64,000 nt of DNA from Apostichopus japonicus (lineage: Eukaryota; Echinodermata; Holothuroidea; Aspidochirotida; Stichopodidae), in NCBI RefSeq assembly GCF_037975245.1, contig NC_092574.1, forward strand, positions 17,890,713-17,954,712, written 5' to 3'. Each line of letters starts with the position of its first letter. Position 1 is the first letter of the stretch. The notes under the pieces were generated by a model. The model saw nothing but the letters and a program-made list of their open reading frames with translations, did not search any database and had not been told where the DNA came from. The position numbers were made by a program, and so were the translations under genes. This document shows, piece after piece, positions 48,501 to 59,049 of this stretch.

Positions 48501-51500
48501 AGTGTCAAGATACTCAGTAGGTTCGCTAATAGAATGTTTTCTTTTCTTGCAAATACTTGCTGTTCAGATCTCAAAGTAAAACCTATACATACGTGTCCTA
48601 AGATCAAAGTATCCGCTGACCTATTCCCAAATTTGTTTACAGACCCTGAACAATTTAGTCTTAAACAAAATGCTTGTTTCTGGAGGATGTAGTACACAAA
48701 AGCAATCAAACACTCGCCTGAAAAATTGGGGTCAACATCAACATCATGTCCCCAGATTAACCGAAAGAAAATATGGTTACTATAGAAATATAGCTTGTTT
48801 TCTAGGATGAATTTTGTCCGAATAACCTTTTATACACTTATACATTATTTGTGTGCCCAGAATGTACCTTAGGTTCATGTATCGCTTTTTGCTTTCTTCC
48901 TATATTTAATTTTGAAGTCTTTGGAGAAGATCCATGCTATGTTGGAGGAGGCAGAAGGTGGACGTCACAGACCCTCGAGGATGTTCAAGAGGGGAGGGCA
49001 AGAAGATGGAAGAGGTTGGAGGAGGGATGATTATGGCAGAGACGGGTACACAAGAAAGAGCAGTGGGGAGGAAAGAGGGGAATCTAGAGATAGATCCAGA
49101 AGGGAGGGTGACTCTGGTAGAAGTGATGGGTCAAAGAGGGAGGCACATAGAGATGGAACAAGAGGAAGGTTTCTAAAACCAGGAGATGGAGACAAAAATG
49201 AGAATGATGAGGAGCGGGGAAGGAGAAAAGATGAGGAGGAGGGTACTAGGAGGTCAAGTGGAAGCTTAGGATCAAGTCGGGGACAATTTAGAAAACCGAA
49301 AGACGATGAGAGTGCTCCATCTGCAAGACGGATGGAATCAAAGAAATTTCCTTCGGGGTTAGGATCTTTGAGAGGACAGTTTAAGAAGCCAGGAGAGGAT
49401 GATGGAAGAAGAACATCAGCTGGGGGTAGCAAAAGTCGAGCAAGTGGGGAAAGTTGGAGGAAAGCTGGATATGAAAAACAGAAGACTGATAGTCCATCTA
49501 GGTCAGAGGAGACGGAAAAGAGAAAAGAATCAGATCAGAATGTTGCTGTCAAGAATAGAATCTCAGAGAACTCCACATCCTCCTCCTCCTCATCATCATC
49601 GGGGGAGGAGGAGGAGGAGGCACCACCAAGAATTCTCAGCAAGGATGAGATGAATCAACTCGGTGCCAAGATAGTACGAGCTGAAATAATGGGCAACCAG
49701 GTGAGATTCCTTGAAATTTGATCGAATGTTATTCTGGTTTGAATATGAAAAGATAGGTGAGATTCGTTGAAGTTTATTAAATATTAAAAGTTCTGTTTTC
49801 TAAATGAATATCATCTAAGAGAAGATTTATTGTCAATGAGAATTTTTGTCCGAGACTGACGTTTAATTTTTGGACTCCTCATAGCTTATAATTGCAGATT
49901 TAGAGCAAGTTTTGGAGACGGGTCTCAGTTTTGACCGAAATAATTATGAAGACATTTGATTGACCATTCATCATAAATCTGTATTTCTCTGTGAAGTTAT
50001 TTCAGTTTATTATTTTGCCAGTTTTAAGTCACCTCAGCTTCCATCGGGAAAACTCAACATGTAGCAATTTCCAGATTTTCGGTCAGCAGTGTGCGGTGGT
50101 TCGTGACTTAAACTTGTGACCGTAATGAGGGCAAGTGGTTAACAGAAAACATCATTGTGTGTACTCATCAGGTACTTCAGCTAGCCAGAGTCAGTCGTAA
50201 GACCATGGGTTGCCAAGACTACTGTACTGTAAACTACTGTACGTCAGGTCATGTTGGTCAGGTTCATTCGGGTTGTCACCCTAATTCAGGTCATCACGTT
50301 AATTAGGGTCAGTGTGCAGCCATCTTTACTCTTTATTATGGTTAAAAAATATGATTACAACATATTTTTGAAACTTTATTTTTCATTTTCTTTACAATTT
50401 TTAATCATCTTTTAGAAATTGGTGGATGACCTCAAGAAACAGTTAGAGGCAGCGAGACAAGTCGCCGCTGCCGGACCAAAGGCAGGTGAAAGGAGAAGTG
50501 CTATCTCTAAAGATACCCAGCAGGGTAAGGAGAGACAGAGCAAGGAAGAGGAGACGGTGATCTTGAGCCGGACGAATCGGATGGGCCAGAGCTATCCTCT
50601 ACCGGAGGAAGCGGGCTACGTGGAGAAAGGAGGCAAGAAGAGAAGAAAGAACAAAGGGGTAAGACAAAGGTCAAGGGTGACTTTATTGAGAATAACTCAG
50701 CCAGATGGGAAACGGTGTCTGCACCATTTTCTCGTAAATGAAAGTCGGAATCTTCGTTCGTTTGAAATTTGAATTTCCGTCCGTCGACAGGTGGAGACGC
50801 ATGGCAAGGACGGAGAGAGGGAACGTTACTTTGGCAATGACGATAATGTGGACCTCAAGACCATGGTCCAGCAGGAGAAGATGGGCCTAGCAGAGGACCA
50901 GAATCGTATGTTCGCTAAGGCCCAAGCTAGGGTGAGTTAAAAATGATCTTGGTAGGATGACTTTTGTCAGAGGTTTAGTCTTGACATGTCATAGTCCAAG
51001 GAGAAAGAAGACTCGATTGAACAGTAACGATGCTATTTCTGTTCCAGTGTTTTAAGATATTCAGCTTTAAGATGCTTAAGATGCTTCCTGTATGGAATGC
51101 TCCTTTAAGGCCCAAACTAGTGATGATGTCAGTTTCTCAGTGTAGGATCAGATGTTGTTGTTGATTCATTGTTCTATGAAGTCTAACAACTGAACCCAAA
51201 TATATTATGATAGTAGTGTTTCTTAATGTCGTACAAAATATGAAAAGTTAAATTTGTGCCTCAAGTCATCCGTTAAAGGTAGTCTGTATAGGCCCCAAAT
51301 TATAGCATGCTATAATTGCTAGAAGTTTTCAAAAAGTACTTTCTAGTTGGTCTTTACTCTCCAAATTGTTCTTAGACAATTTTAAGGAACACACAAGATT
51401 ACTGAATGTCTAAGTGAGGAAAATTTCCCACGAAGGTTGTAATATAAACAGTTTAAGAATGTTGACCAAAGGTGACCATATTTGAATATGTAGCATATTT

Positions 51501-54500
51501 GGGGCCAATACAGCATACATTAAAGGAAATAACATAACCCTGGTGTGCGAAGGAAAATCAAGCCAAATATATTGAAATATTGAGATGTTTGGTAGAGTTG
51601 TTCAAACTAATAATATGTATAGAAGAGTCCGGGGGGCCAGATGTTCCAATCACTGGCAGGATCATCTTCACAGGCAAAATAAAAACGAAACTTGAAAAAC
51701 AGGTCAATTTGACAGCTCTAGGACATATATTTACGATCGGTCTTTTCATTTATAGTCTGCCTCTATATAAAATACTGCTGAAGATTGAAAGGTCAGGCAA
51801 TCTAACTGTTGGTCATTTTAACTATTCAGGCTCTTTTCAGTGGATTTAAAGGTTTTTGGTTATCTTTCTCCGAAATTAATATTACCATTCAGGGAACATT
51901 AGAAAGAAAAACCGACTTGTAAATGTAATAAAGATAATGAACCTCTATAAGTACACTAGTACAGTCTTGTATCTAATATTTATTTCTTATACTACAGATC
52001 CCATTTATGAAGTTTAAATATTGTTAAAACCAGTATGTAACAAGTGCCGCCAGAGAATTAGTTATTGTACCCACAATTCTGGTTTTGTCTTTAATATTTA
52101 GAAATTCCCTTTCCTCAATTTTCAGGCCTTGAAATCGTTAAATGAAGAGTACACGCTCGACGACATGTTCGTCTCCACCGCCAACACACAATCAGATAGA
52201 GATGAAATGCAGAGACAGAGAGAAAACGCTATCAAAGAACACAGGAAAATGGAGGCTGCCCTCTCTCGATGTCCCTTCTGCATCGACAGTCCAGAGATGC
52301 AGAAACATCTAATTATTGCCTTAGGGATAAAGGTACCCTCTAGTTGTGACTTTTATCATAAATATCAGAAACATGAACCTGTTGTTGCTTTTTTATTGTT
52401 TTGCCAAATACAAAACATGATATGCTATAGTTTTTGGTATAATCTTTAAAAATTACATCGGTATGACAGTTGTGTTATGTTTCTCTTGCAGCATAGAATA
52501 CTCTTGATGTCAGGTAAAGTGTCGTACTGCACAGTTCTACTGACCAGTTGGAAATAAGAAATTTTAAGAGGTTCTTGTAACCTTGTCGTGAACACTCTTT
52601 AATTTAATTTAATAGTGCAACTGTATACTAGTGAGTTTAATGTCACAATTATTCCCTGATAGAAAATATGTTGTTCTGCAAGAAGAAATTGCAGTTACCT
52701 CGAACAAGAGTTTACATGTTTTTGTAACCTTGTTCATATAATATTACAACTACTTGCCCCCTTACTTCCTCCCTGCCAATGTGCACGAATAACGGTTGTT
52801 GAATCGACACAATTATATCAGGTTATGTTATATCACATTGGTAAGAATTCATGAAGTTAACTTCCTTTTTTTTCAAAATTATAATTTATGATTTGGTATT
52901 TGAGGTGATTATAGCTCTCATAATTCATATGTTAGTTTTTATCTCAAAACCAAGCAAGAAGCAGTGAAATTAATTCCTTTGAAATTTGACAACTTCCCAA
53001 AATGCATCGTCTGTTTGTTTGCTTGAGGTACGGCCACTCATCGTCTGATGTAAGCCATTGACCTAACCTACAGAAGTACAAATTTTACCATCTCATTTTG
53101 ACAAAAATATTCTTCATGTGTTTATTCTGTGGTTGTTATTATTATACCTTTTTTTTCGGTACATGCAACGATGTTGAATATCATTACACACATTTTCCTG
53201 ATTGACAACTTGTTTTCCTTTAGTTTCTGTTGCACACAAATAGCAACATTAAGGTAATAAAAAGCATAACACTAATCCTTACCTTGAGTAAGTTTGTGAG
53301 CTTCTCTTTGTATGAATATCACAATGGCTTTTGATGGCTGCCTAGGAATATAAAGACAAAACAAGCGTCGGATTGATTTCGTTGTCACCAACCAGTGATG
53401 CAAGAAACAAGCCAAAACTTGGTAGATTTAACTGATCAGGTATTGACTTGTAACTGTTTCTTATCTTGATGTAGGTTTATCTGTGTCTACCAAGAACCAA
53501 ATCCCTGACTGCAGGCCACTGTTTAATTGTCCCCATGCAACATAGCTCAGCTTGCACTGCTGTGGACGAGGACGTGTGGAATGAAATACAGGTTAGATCA
53601 TGAATATTCATCAGTTGCTATAATCGTTCTCTATCTCGGTACCCTTCAGCCTATGAAGAAGATCCTGCTAGGATTGAAAACGTCAGGCCCACTTTTACAC
53701 ATTCTCTTACACAGGCTCTAAGTGGATAAGCAGTTTGCTTACAGCTTTTGTTTAGTTTTGATTTTGATTTTATCTTGGTACTTTGTCTGAGCAGTCTGAA
53801 AGCTGAAATTTTCAGACCCAACCCCAGTCATGGTGTGACAGGTTGATTATTGAGTAACAATTCTTGCTTTCATTTACCATAAGGAAGATCTTAAGACTAG
53901 AATTCAGAGAACCCCAGTCTTTTAATTTTTTCTTCTCCTCATAATCTAAGGCGACCTTTGACATCTATATTTGTTTGATTTCAGCTAACACATTGACTGG
54001 TTTTATGATTTCTTGTTTCATTTTGAATCTTTGATAGATTTTTCGTAAAGGTCTGACAAAGATGTTTGAGGACCAGGGTAAAGATGCTGTGTTCATCGAG
54101 TACAGCTCCAGTGGCAAGACACAGAGACATATGTGTCTGGAATGTATCCCCGTACCTAACGAGTTAGGTGAAATGGGTCCAATTTTCTTCAAGGTTAGCA
54201 AGCGATCTCCCTTCGGCATCTACTCAGTTGTTTTATTGACGTACTTTAATATCGTTAATTATCATCCAAACTATTTGATAAAAAAATCATGGGAAAAAAA
54301 TTGGACTTTATATATCACCTTTATTTTATAGAAAGCCTGCAATGAGATTAAGGAAACTGGTTGTGTTTTATACTCTTACTTCAAATTTCACTCAGATTGT
54401 CAGTGTTATGTTTGTGTGCTCAGGTGCTTAGAATATGGTTGTCTGGTGTCGTTATAAACATTATATATGTCCCTGATTATGTGGTCCTTGGTGCTGAATT

Positions 54501-55559
54501 AAACATTACAACTTTAAAGTAAGGTAATAGATGTCAATTTCCGGGAGTGTCCCCAGATTTTGTATACAGTTCCCAGGGGAAAAGTGTCCCTGGAAATGTC
54601 CATGTATTTTATGTACTGTCTCAGGAATATCCCTTTCTTTGAGAAAAGGCCTTTCATTTCTACCACATTTGCCTCTTGTTTGTCGATTCAGCTTGAACGT
54701 AAGCTGTTTTTGTTCATGTTAATAACAGGACAAGCGTAAAGTTCATTCATGTCTCAAAGATTAAGGCAAAGCAGATCTTTAAGTTGTTTTGTAGCCTATT
54801 ATTCAGATGAAAAACATCATCTTGTCCTTAATGATGAAAAATAAGATATTTCTATATTGGATGAAATATTTAGAAAATGTACAACTGGACAGCCCAGTTT
54901 TCGAGCACAGGACAGTCCAGTTTTTGAGCACAGGACAGCCCAGTTTACGAGCACAGGACATGTTATTATAAAAGTTACCTGTTTGAAGTCCTGTTTAAAC
55001 CAATTAACTCTCCTTTTTTTGGAAGTTTGTTGATAATTCCCACATCCCGTCTTTTCAGTTTGGAATTGGGTTCATGCAGATTTTTTAAGAGCCTTTTCAT
55101 TTCATTGAACAGGATGGGTCTTTTCTATAGTAAAGTTGGTTATCTTTGGTTAAAATTTTAACGTGTATTACAAAGCAAACACATTTAAGTTTATTTCCTT
55201 TTACCCATTTTACCTTTGAACAGAAAGCCATCCAAGAGTCAGAGACAGAATGGTCACAGAACAAAAAATTGATAGACACCAGGAAGAAAGATATCCGACA
55301 TTCTGTCCCAAAGGGCTTCCCTTACTTCAGTGTGGACTTTGGCCTGGATGGTGGATTTGCCCATGTGATTGAAGATAACCAGCTGTTTCCGCATTATTTC
55401 GGTAAAGAGGTCTTAGGAGGAATGATGGACCTGGAGCCGAGATTGTGGCGGAATCCACCAAAGGAGAACTTTGATTCTCAGAGGCAAAAGGTCATCGAAT
55501 TTGGCTCCTGGTGGAAACCCTTCGATTGGACTCAGAAAATTGACAGAGAGAAAACATGA
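42547..55559 (+). CDS. CWF19L2: CWF19L2, spliceosome-associated CwfJ-family protein, 13 coding exons
   Basis: Nuclear protein related to yeast Cwf19/Drn1, tied to late spliceosomes and lariat turnover. Exons: 42547-42642, 43540-43644, 45919-46029, 46565-46696, 47197-47322, 48151-48360, 48918-49700, 50416-50658, 50791-50931, 52126-52332, 53475-53591, 54038-54193, 55224-55559. All junctions are phase 0, giving 920 aa (human: about 894). The N-terminus is charged, with a Lys-rich block in exon 3. Exon 6 carries [14 protein letters not shown] and [10 protein letters not shown]. Exon 7 is a low-complexity Arg/Glu/Ser/Gly region. The C-terminal CwfJ domains contain [13 protein letters not shown] (Cys698, Cys701), the HIT-like [10 protein letters not shown] (732-741) and [19 protein letters not shown]. 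Two donors are weak (GTTAAT after exon 1, GTTAGT after exon 3); exon 4 has a CTAAAG acceptor. These choices rest on protein alignment. Confidence 0.95.
44150..45287. repeat. Array of nine inverted/direct 14-15-bp motifs in CWF19L2 intron 2
   Basis: The motif (G)ATGATGTTYGTAAC occurs forward at 44150-44164, 44334-44347, 44708-44721 and 45091-45105. It occurs as its reverse complement at 44182-44195, 44360-44373, 44557-44571, 44919-44933 and, with changes, 45275-45287. The pair at 44334/44360 has perfect 14-base arms around 12 bases. GGTGTC or GTGTCT commonly accompanies the motif. A 362-bp tandem duplication carries two of the pairs (44557 and 44919). Confidence 0.88.
51273..51523. mobile_element. 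TTAA-bounded inverted-repeat element, copy 1
   Basis: Starts TTAAAGGTAGTCTGTATAGG then CCCCAAATTATAGC, and ends ATTTGGGGCCAATACAGC then ATACATTAA. The termini are inverted repeats of about 25-28 bases with TTAA at both outer ends. The element is 251 bp, non-coding, and lies in CWF19L2 intron 9. It is related to the copy at 56438-56678 in the opposite orientation. Confidence 0.82.
51635..51800. repeat. Degraded hairpin repeat, copy 3, with inverted second arm
   Basis: 51635-51680 (GCCAGATGTTCCAATCACTG then GCAGGATCATCTTCACAGGC) aligns with the block at 26108-26156 with one indel and several substitutions. About 100 bases on, AAGATTGAAAGGTCAGGC (51781-51798) matches the reverse complement of the same block, so the two form a weak inverted pair. 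The overlapping 89-codon frame at 51580-51849 is unlikely to be real. Confidence 0.5.
53648..53700. repeat. Dispersed hairpin repeat, copy 2 (reverse orientation)
   Basis: AGCCTATGAAGAAGATCCTG then CTAGGATTGAAAACGTCAGG then CCCACTTTTACACA. It matches the reverse complement of 26108-26156 over roughly 48 bases with few changes, and has the hairpin GATCCTGCTAGGATT at 53661-53675. It lies in CWF19L2 intron 11, about 57 bases after the exon 11 donor. Confidence 0.75.
54887..54955. repeat. 23-bp tandem repeat, three copies
   Basis: Units GGACAGYCCAGTTTT-CGAG plus CACA at 54887, 54910 and 54933, exact period 23 with one to three changes per unit, in the last CWF19L2 intron. Confidence 0.9.
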
Positions 55560-56437
55560 GATGATATATAGTTTTGTGAACGTTGAAAGACATTTACATA
55601 TAACAGCGGGGATGATTTGTGATGTCAGTGTCAGTCAATAAGATGGTGATTTATTGATTGATATGTCTCATATAATGCAGAAATGAGAAAGTCATATTTT
55701 GTGTGACAATTTCAGTTGTACAATACTTGTATGCATAATGCAACCATCCTGCAAGATTGATGATAATGCATTATATCTGTATGATGGCAAGAATGGATGG
55801 CGTGTGGGGGGAGGGGCAGAAGGGGGGCTACTTCCCCCTACTTTTCACAGTGGCTAGAACCATAGCAGCATTTCTCTGCATCCCCCTCCCTCATTTTGAA
55901 GTAGGGATGCAATCCATGTCATTGCTGGATCATGTAGACTGCCAAAGAGACTGCCTGGCAATCAATGTTTTGTTTCACGTACCTCGTGATCCTTCAGCTA
56001 TTCAGCTTCATCTCGTAATTTTGAAAGTAACATTTTATGTGGAAATTTTGTCATAAAAAGTCACCATTTATATAAAAAGCCAAAATGACATTTCCATGTG
56101 AGGCATGTTGTGACTAGGGCTAAAAATATTTACATAAACTTTTTGTCTCAGAATATCTTACTGGCCCTTGAACAGATATGTTACTAATTAGTTTGTAGGG
56201 CTACTGGAAGGTGCAAGTGCGTTGTTTAGGGGGGAGGGGGGTGGGGGTGGGATCTAAATCATATGACAATGTTCAAACTTTGATACTAGGTCATTTGAGA
56301 GCATTGCTTTTGGCTCAATCAGACACCCCCAACCCATCACCACCTCCCAACATTTCTTTAGTTATTTCATTACCCTTGTAAAACGATCAACACTCAATGT
56401 ATTAGTAGTGTTATTCTGCAGAATACTGGTGGTGATC
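55560..56437 (+). other. CWF19L2 3' UTR and downstream sequence
   Basis: No conserved exon is visible. No canonical AATAAA stands out close to the stop, so the transcript end is undefined. G-runs occur near 55805 and 56228. Confidence 0.4.
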
Positions 56438-56678
56438 TTAAAGGTATGCTGTATTGGCCCCAAATATGCTAGATTTTCAAATATGGTCAACTGTGGTCAA
56501 ACTTCTTAAATACTTTTAAACTGCCCTTTTCCTCACCGGGACATTCAAACACCTTGTGTATTCTTTCAGAATATCTGAGAACAATTGGAGAGTATCGACC
56601 TCCAGGGTAGTACTTTCTGAAAAATTCTAGCAATTCTAGCATATGCTATAATTTGGGGCCAATAGAGGTTACCTTTAA
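56438..56678. mobile_element. TTAA-bounded inverted-repeat element, copy 2
   Basis: Starts TTAAAGGTATGCTGTATTGG then CCCCAAATATG. It ends so that the reverse complement reads TTAAAGGTAACCTCTATTGG then CCCCAAATTATAGC. It is 241 bp and non-coding. Its right half matches the left half of the copy at 51273, so the two are inserted in opposite orientations. Confidence 0.85.
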
Positions 56679-57079
56679 GATTTCAGAAGGCTTTAAACTT
56701 GGTAGTTGTGAGTGACTATGATGAATAAGTTGAAAATATAATCGATTCATTCCACTGAAGATAATTCTTGACAATTCTTGTCGTGTAATCGAAGGTATCT
56801 TTATTTTCTCATGTTTTTCTCAGGCTTGCAATTTGAACTTTAATACATTTAACATGATAAGGCAAATATATTTAACCTTTTAATTATAACTTCACAGTTT
56901 CAATTTTGGTGCCACAACAACTATGTGGAGACAAAGGAAATCAGGAACCGTCCATGGAAAATTAATTTTAATCAGTGACAACCCCCTTGTATCTCCCTTG
57001 TTCATTTCCTCTAGAACTTACATTAATAAATGTGCAAAATATGGCTTGCTATATTCAAACACATTTTCTAGTATCTTCC

Positions 57080-57210
57080 ACCCCCTCTCCCTTGCCCCTC
57101 TCCCTTGTCCACCTCTCCCTTGTCCCCCTCTCCCCTCTCCCCCTCTCCCTCTCCCTTCCCCCTTTTCCCTTGTCCTTCCCCTCCCCCTTTTCCTTTTCCA
57201 CCTTTTATCA
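57080..57210. repeat. Polypyrimidine (C/T) tract
   Basis: About 130 bases of almost pure C/T with recurring CCCTCTCCCTTG-like units. The proline/leucine/serine frames here are compositional artefacts. Confidence 0.85.
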
Positions 57211-59049
57211 GGCCGTTCATTCAGCGATGTTCATATAATAAGTGAGGGCTCACTTCCAATTGGACCGAAACGTGATCTCACGTGTTCCTGTACAAATACA
57301 GCGCAAGTATGTTATCTTCACTGGACTGAACCTGGCAGGCAGAGCTAGCAAACAGCAAATTATACTCAAAAGTAGGTATAATGCGGTCACTTGCGAGTTA
57401 ACGAGAGTGCGGGGTGACGAGAGTGCGACAATTGCTACCCCGCGTAGTTTTTTTCAAGACTCGTATTTCATGATTTTCAGCACTTGGATTTTCACGCCTA
57501 GTATTGCACTTTGTCATTGATTCGATTTTGCCGCTGCCGGAATACGCCTTCCTGCTGCTTTGTAGAACCACTTCGATAATCACCAAAAGGAGACAACAGC
57601 ATCAAAGGAGACAACAATATTCAAGGAGACAACAACATTGAAGGAGACAACAACATAAAATGAGACAACAAGTTGACAACAACATAATTACAGACAGCAT
57701 AGAAGTTAACAACATAATACATTGCCCTTTCGGCGTTCCATACTTCTGTCTTTGGTCTATCTCATCAATACGATTTCAGTAATCGGGAGCACCTGAGACG
57801 GACGTGACCTCGCTAACATTAATAAGTAAGGTTAAAATTTTGGAAACGATTGAGCACGGTAACTGACATTTAATTTGAGGTTGATGCTGATCACTACTAA
57901 TAATCAAAGATAGCGAACCGTTTTCCGCACTTCATAAAAGTTGCATAGTATTTTTGTACCACCTTCCTGTTTTTTAACGTAGGCTAATGTTTTTCTTATA
58001 TGTTATTATACTGTTATGTTGGTACCTAATACGCGAACTTCCTGGATTCAGTGAAAACAGGCCTAGCCTATCTCCCTCATGTATCAAATACACAAGACAG
58101 GCGTACGTTTGCGCACATGTCATACATCCCGTGTATAGTGTAGGCACAGTCACGTATAGACCCAGACTCCAGGATATTATCGGTGCGTGAGGGTTCAATT
58201 TGGGTATACATTTCACTGGAAGCCCTTTCATACTCATACTATGGTTAGGTGATAGCATGACTGTGAGTTTCTTATGTTATACATTGCAAGTTTTTGCTAC
58301 TGACAAAGTTGATATTTATATTACCAGTGGCCTATGGAAGAGGGGGAGGGAAGGGACCATGTCCCCACCCCTGAATCAGATGGTCACTCGTGGGGCATGG
58401 TTTAGTTGGGGAAAATAGTTCAATCGGGGGACTATAGTTCAGTCAGGGGTTTTACACTGTCACTAGTATGATGGGTGCCCCCTCCCTCCTATTTACAGCC
58501 TCCCACAAAGTATTTATTAGCAAAACCTTGCATTTAAGACTACTTATGTATAACTAAATCATAGTCCAAATATGCTTCAGAGGGCACTATATGACTTCTA
58601 AAGTTTTAATTTGATTTTGCTAGGGGAGGACCCATACACCCCTAAAGAGGAGATTGCTTCAGTGACTCCAGTGCAGGCTTGCTCCTTTCTAAAAGCCCCT
58701 CCCCACATTTGAAATCCTGTGCACGCCGTTGGCCTAGACTGTAATTGTAAACAGATAAATCATCATTAATGTGCATTTGGATCTCTTCCATTCTACATGT
58801 GCCTATTAACCATACCTTGTGGCACTCACAACATTCTAAATCTTCATGAAGGTACAGTGCTGTAGTTACTAGCATGAGTAGCTGTGGCATATCAGGAAAG
58901 GCCTGTTTGCTGTGAGATAAGAAACCCTAGATAATAGTAGCAGGCTAACTGTTATTTAAGCAAAATATACAAAATCATCTTTCATTTTTAGCACTTGTAT
59001 TTCCCCTCCTCCCTTCCCCTTCAAGTTTTCTTTCTTCTTTTCTTTTTAG
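57211..59049. other. Region upstream of the unidentified coiled-coil gene
   Basis: No conserved exon is recognised. The first identified coding exon begins directly at an acceptor, so a 5' exon should lie here. A donor-like ATAA|GTAAGG near 57826 is one candidate, and the CG-containing stretch 57400-57560 is a candidate promoter. Both are guesses. Confidence 0.3.
57585..57690. repeat. Tandem repeat of AAGGAGACAACAACAT
   Basis: About five diverged units of 18-20 bp (AAAGGAGACAACAGCATC, AAGGAGACAACAACATTG and so on). The array lies upstream of the coiled-coil gene. Confidence 0.85.

Noticed and set aside
49031-49432. 133-codon minus-strand frame
   Set aside because: Antisense shadow of the low-complexity exon 7 of CWF19L2.
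51580-51849. 89-codon plus-strand frame in CWF19L2 intron 9
   Set aside because: Overlaps a decayed repeat, with no conserved motif and no splice signals.
56923-57348. 141-codon plus-strand proline-rich frame
   Set aside because: Arises from the polypyrimidine tract at 57080-57210.
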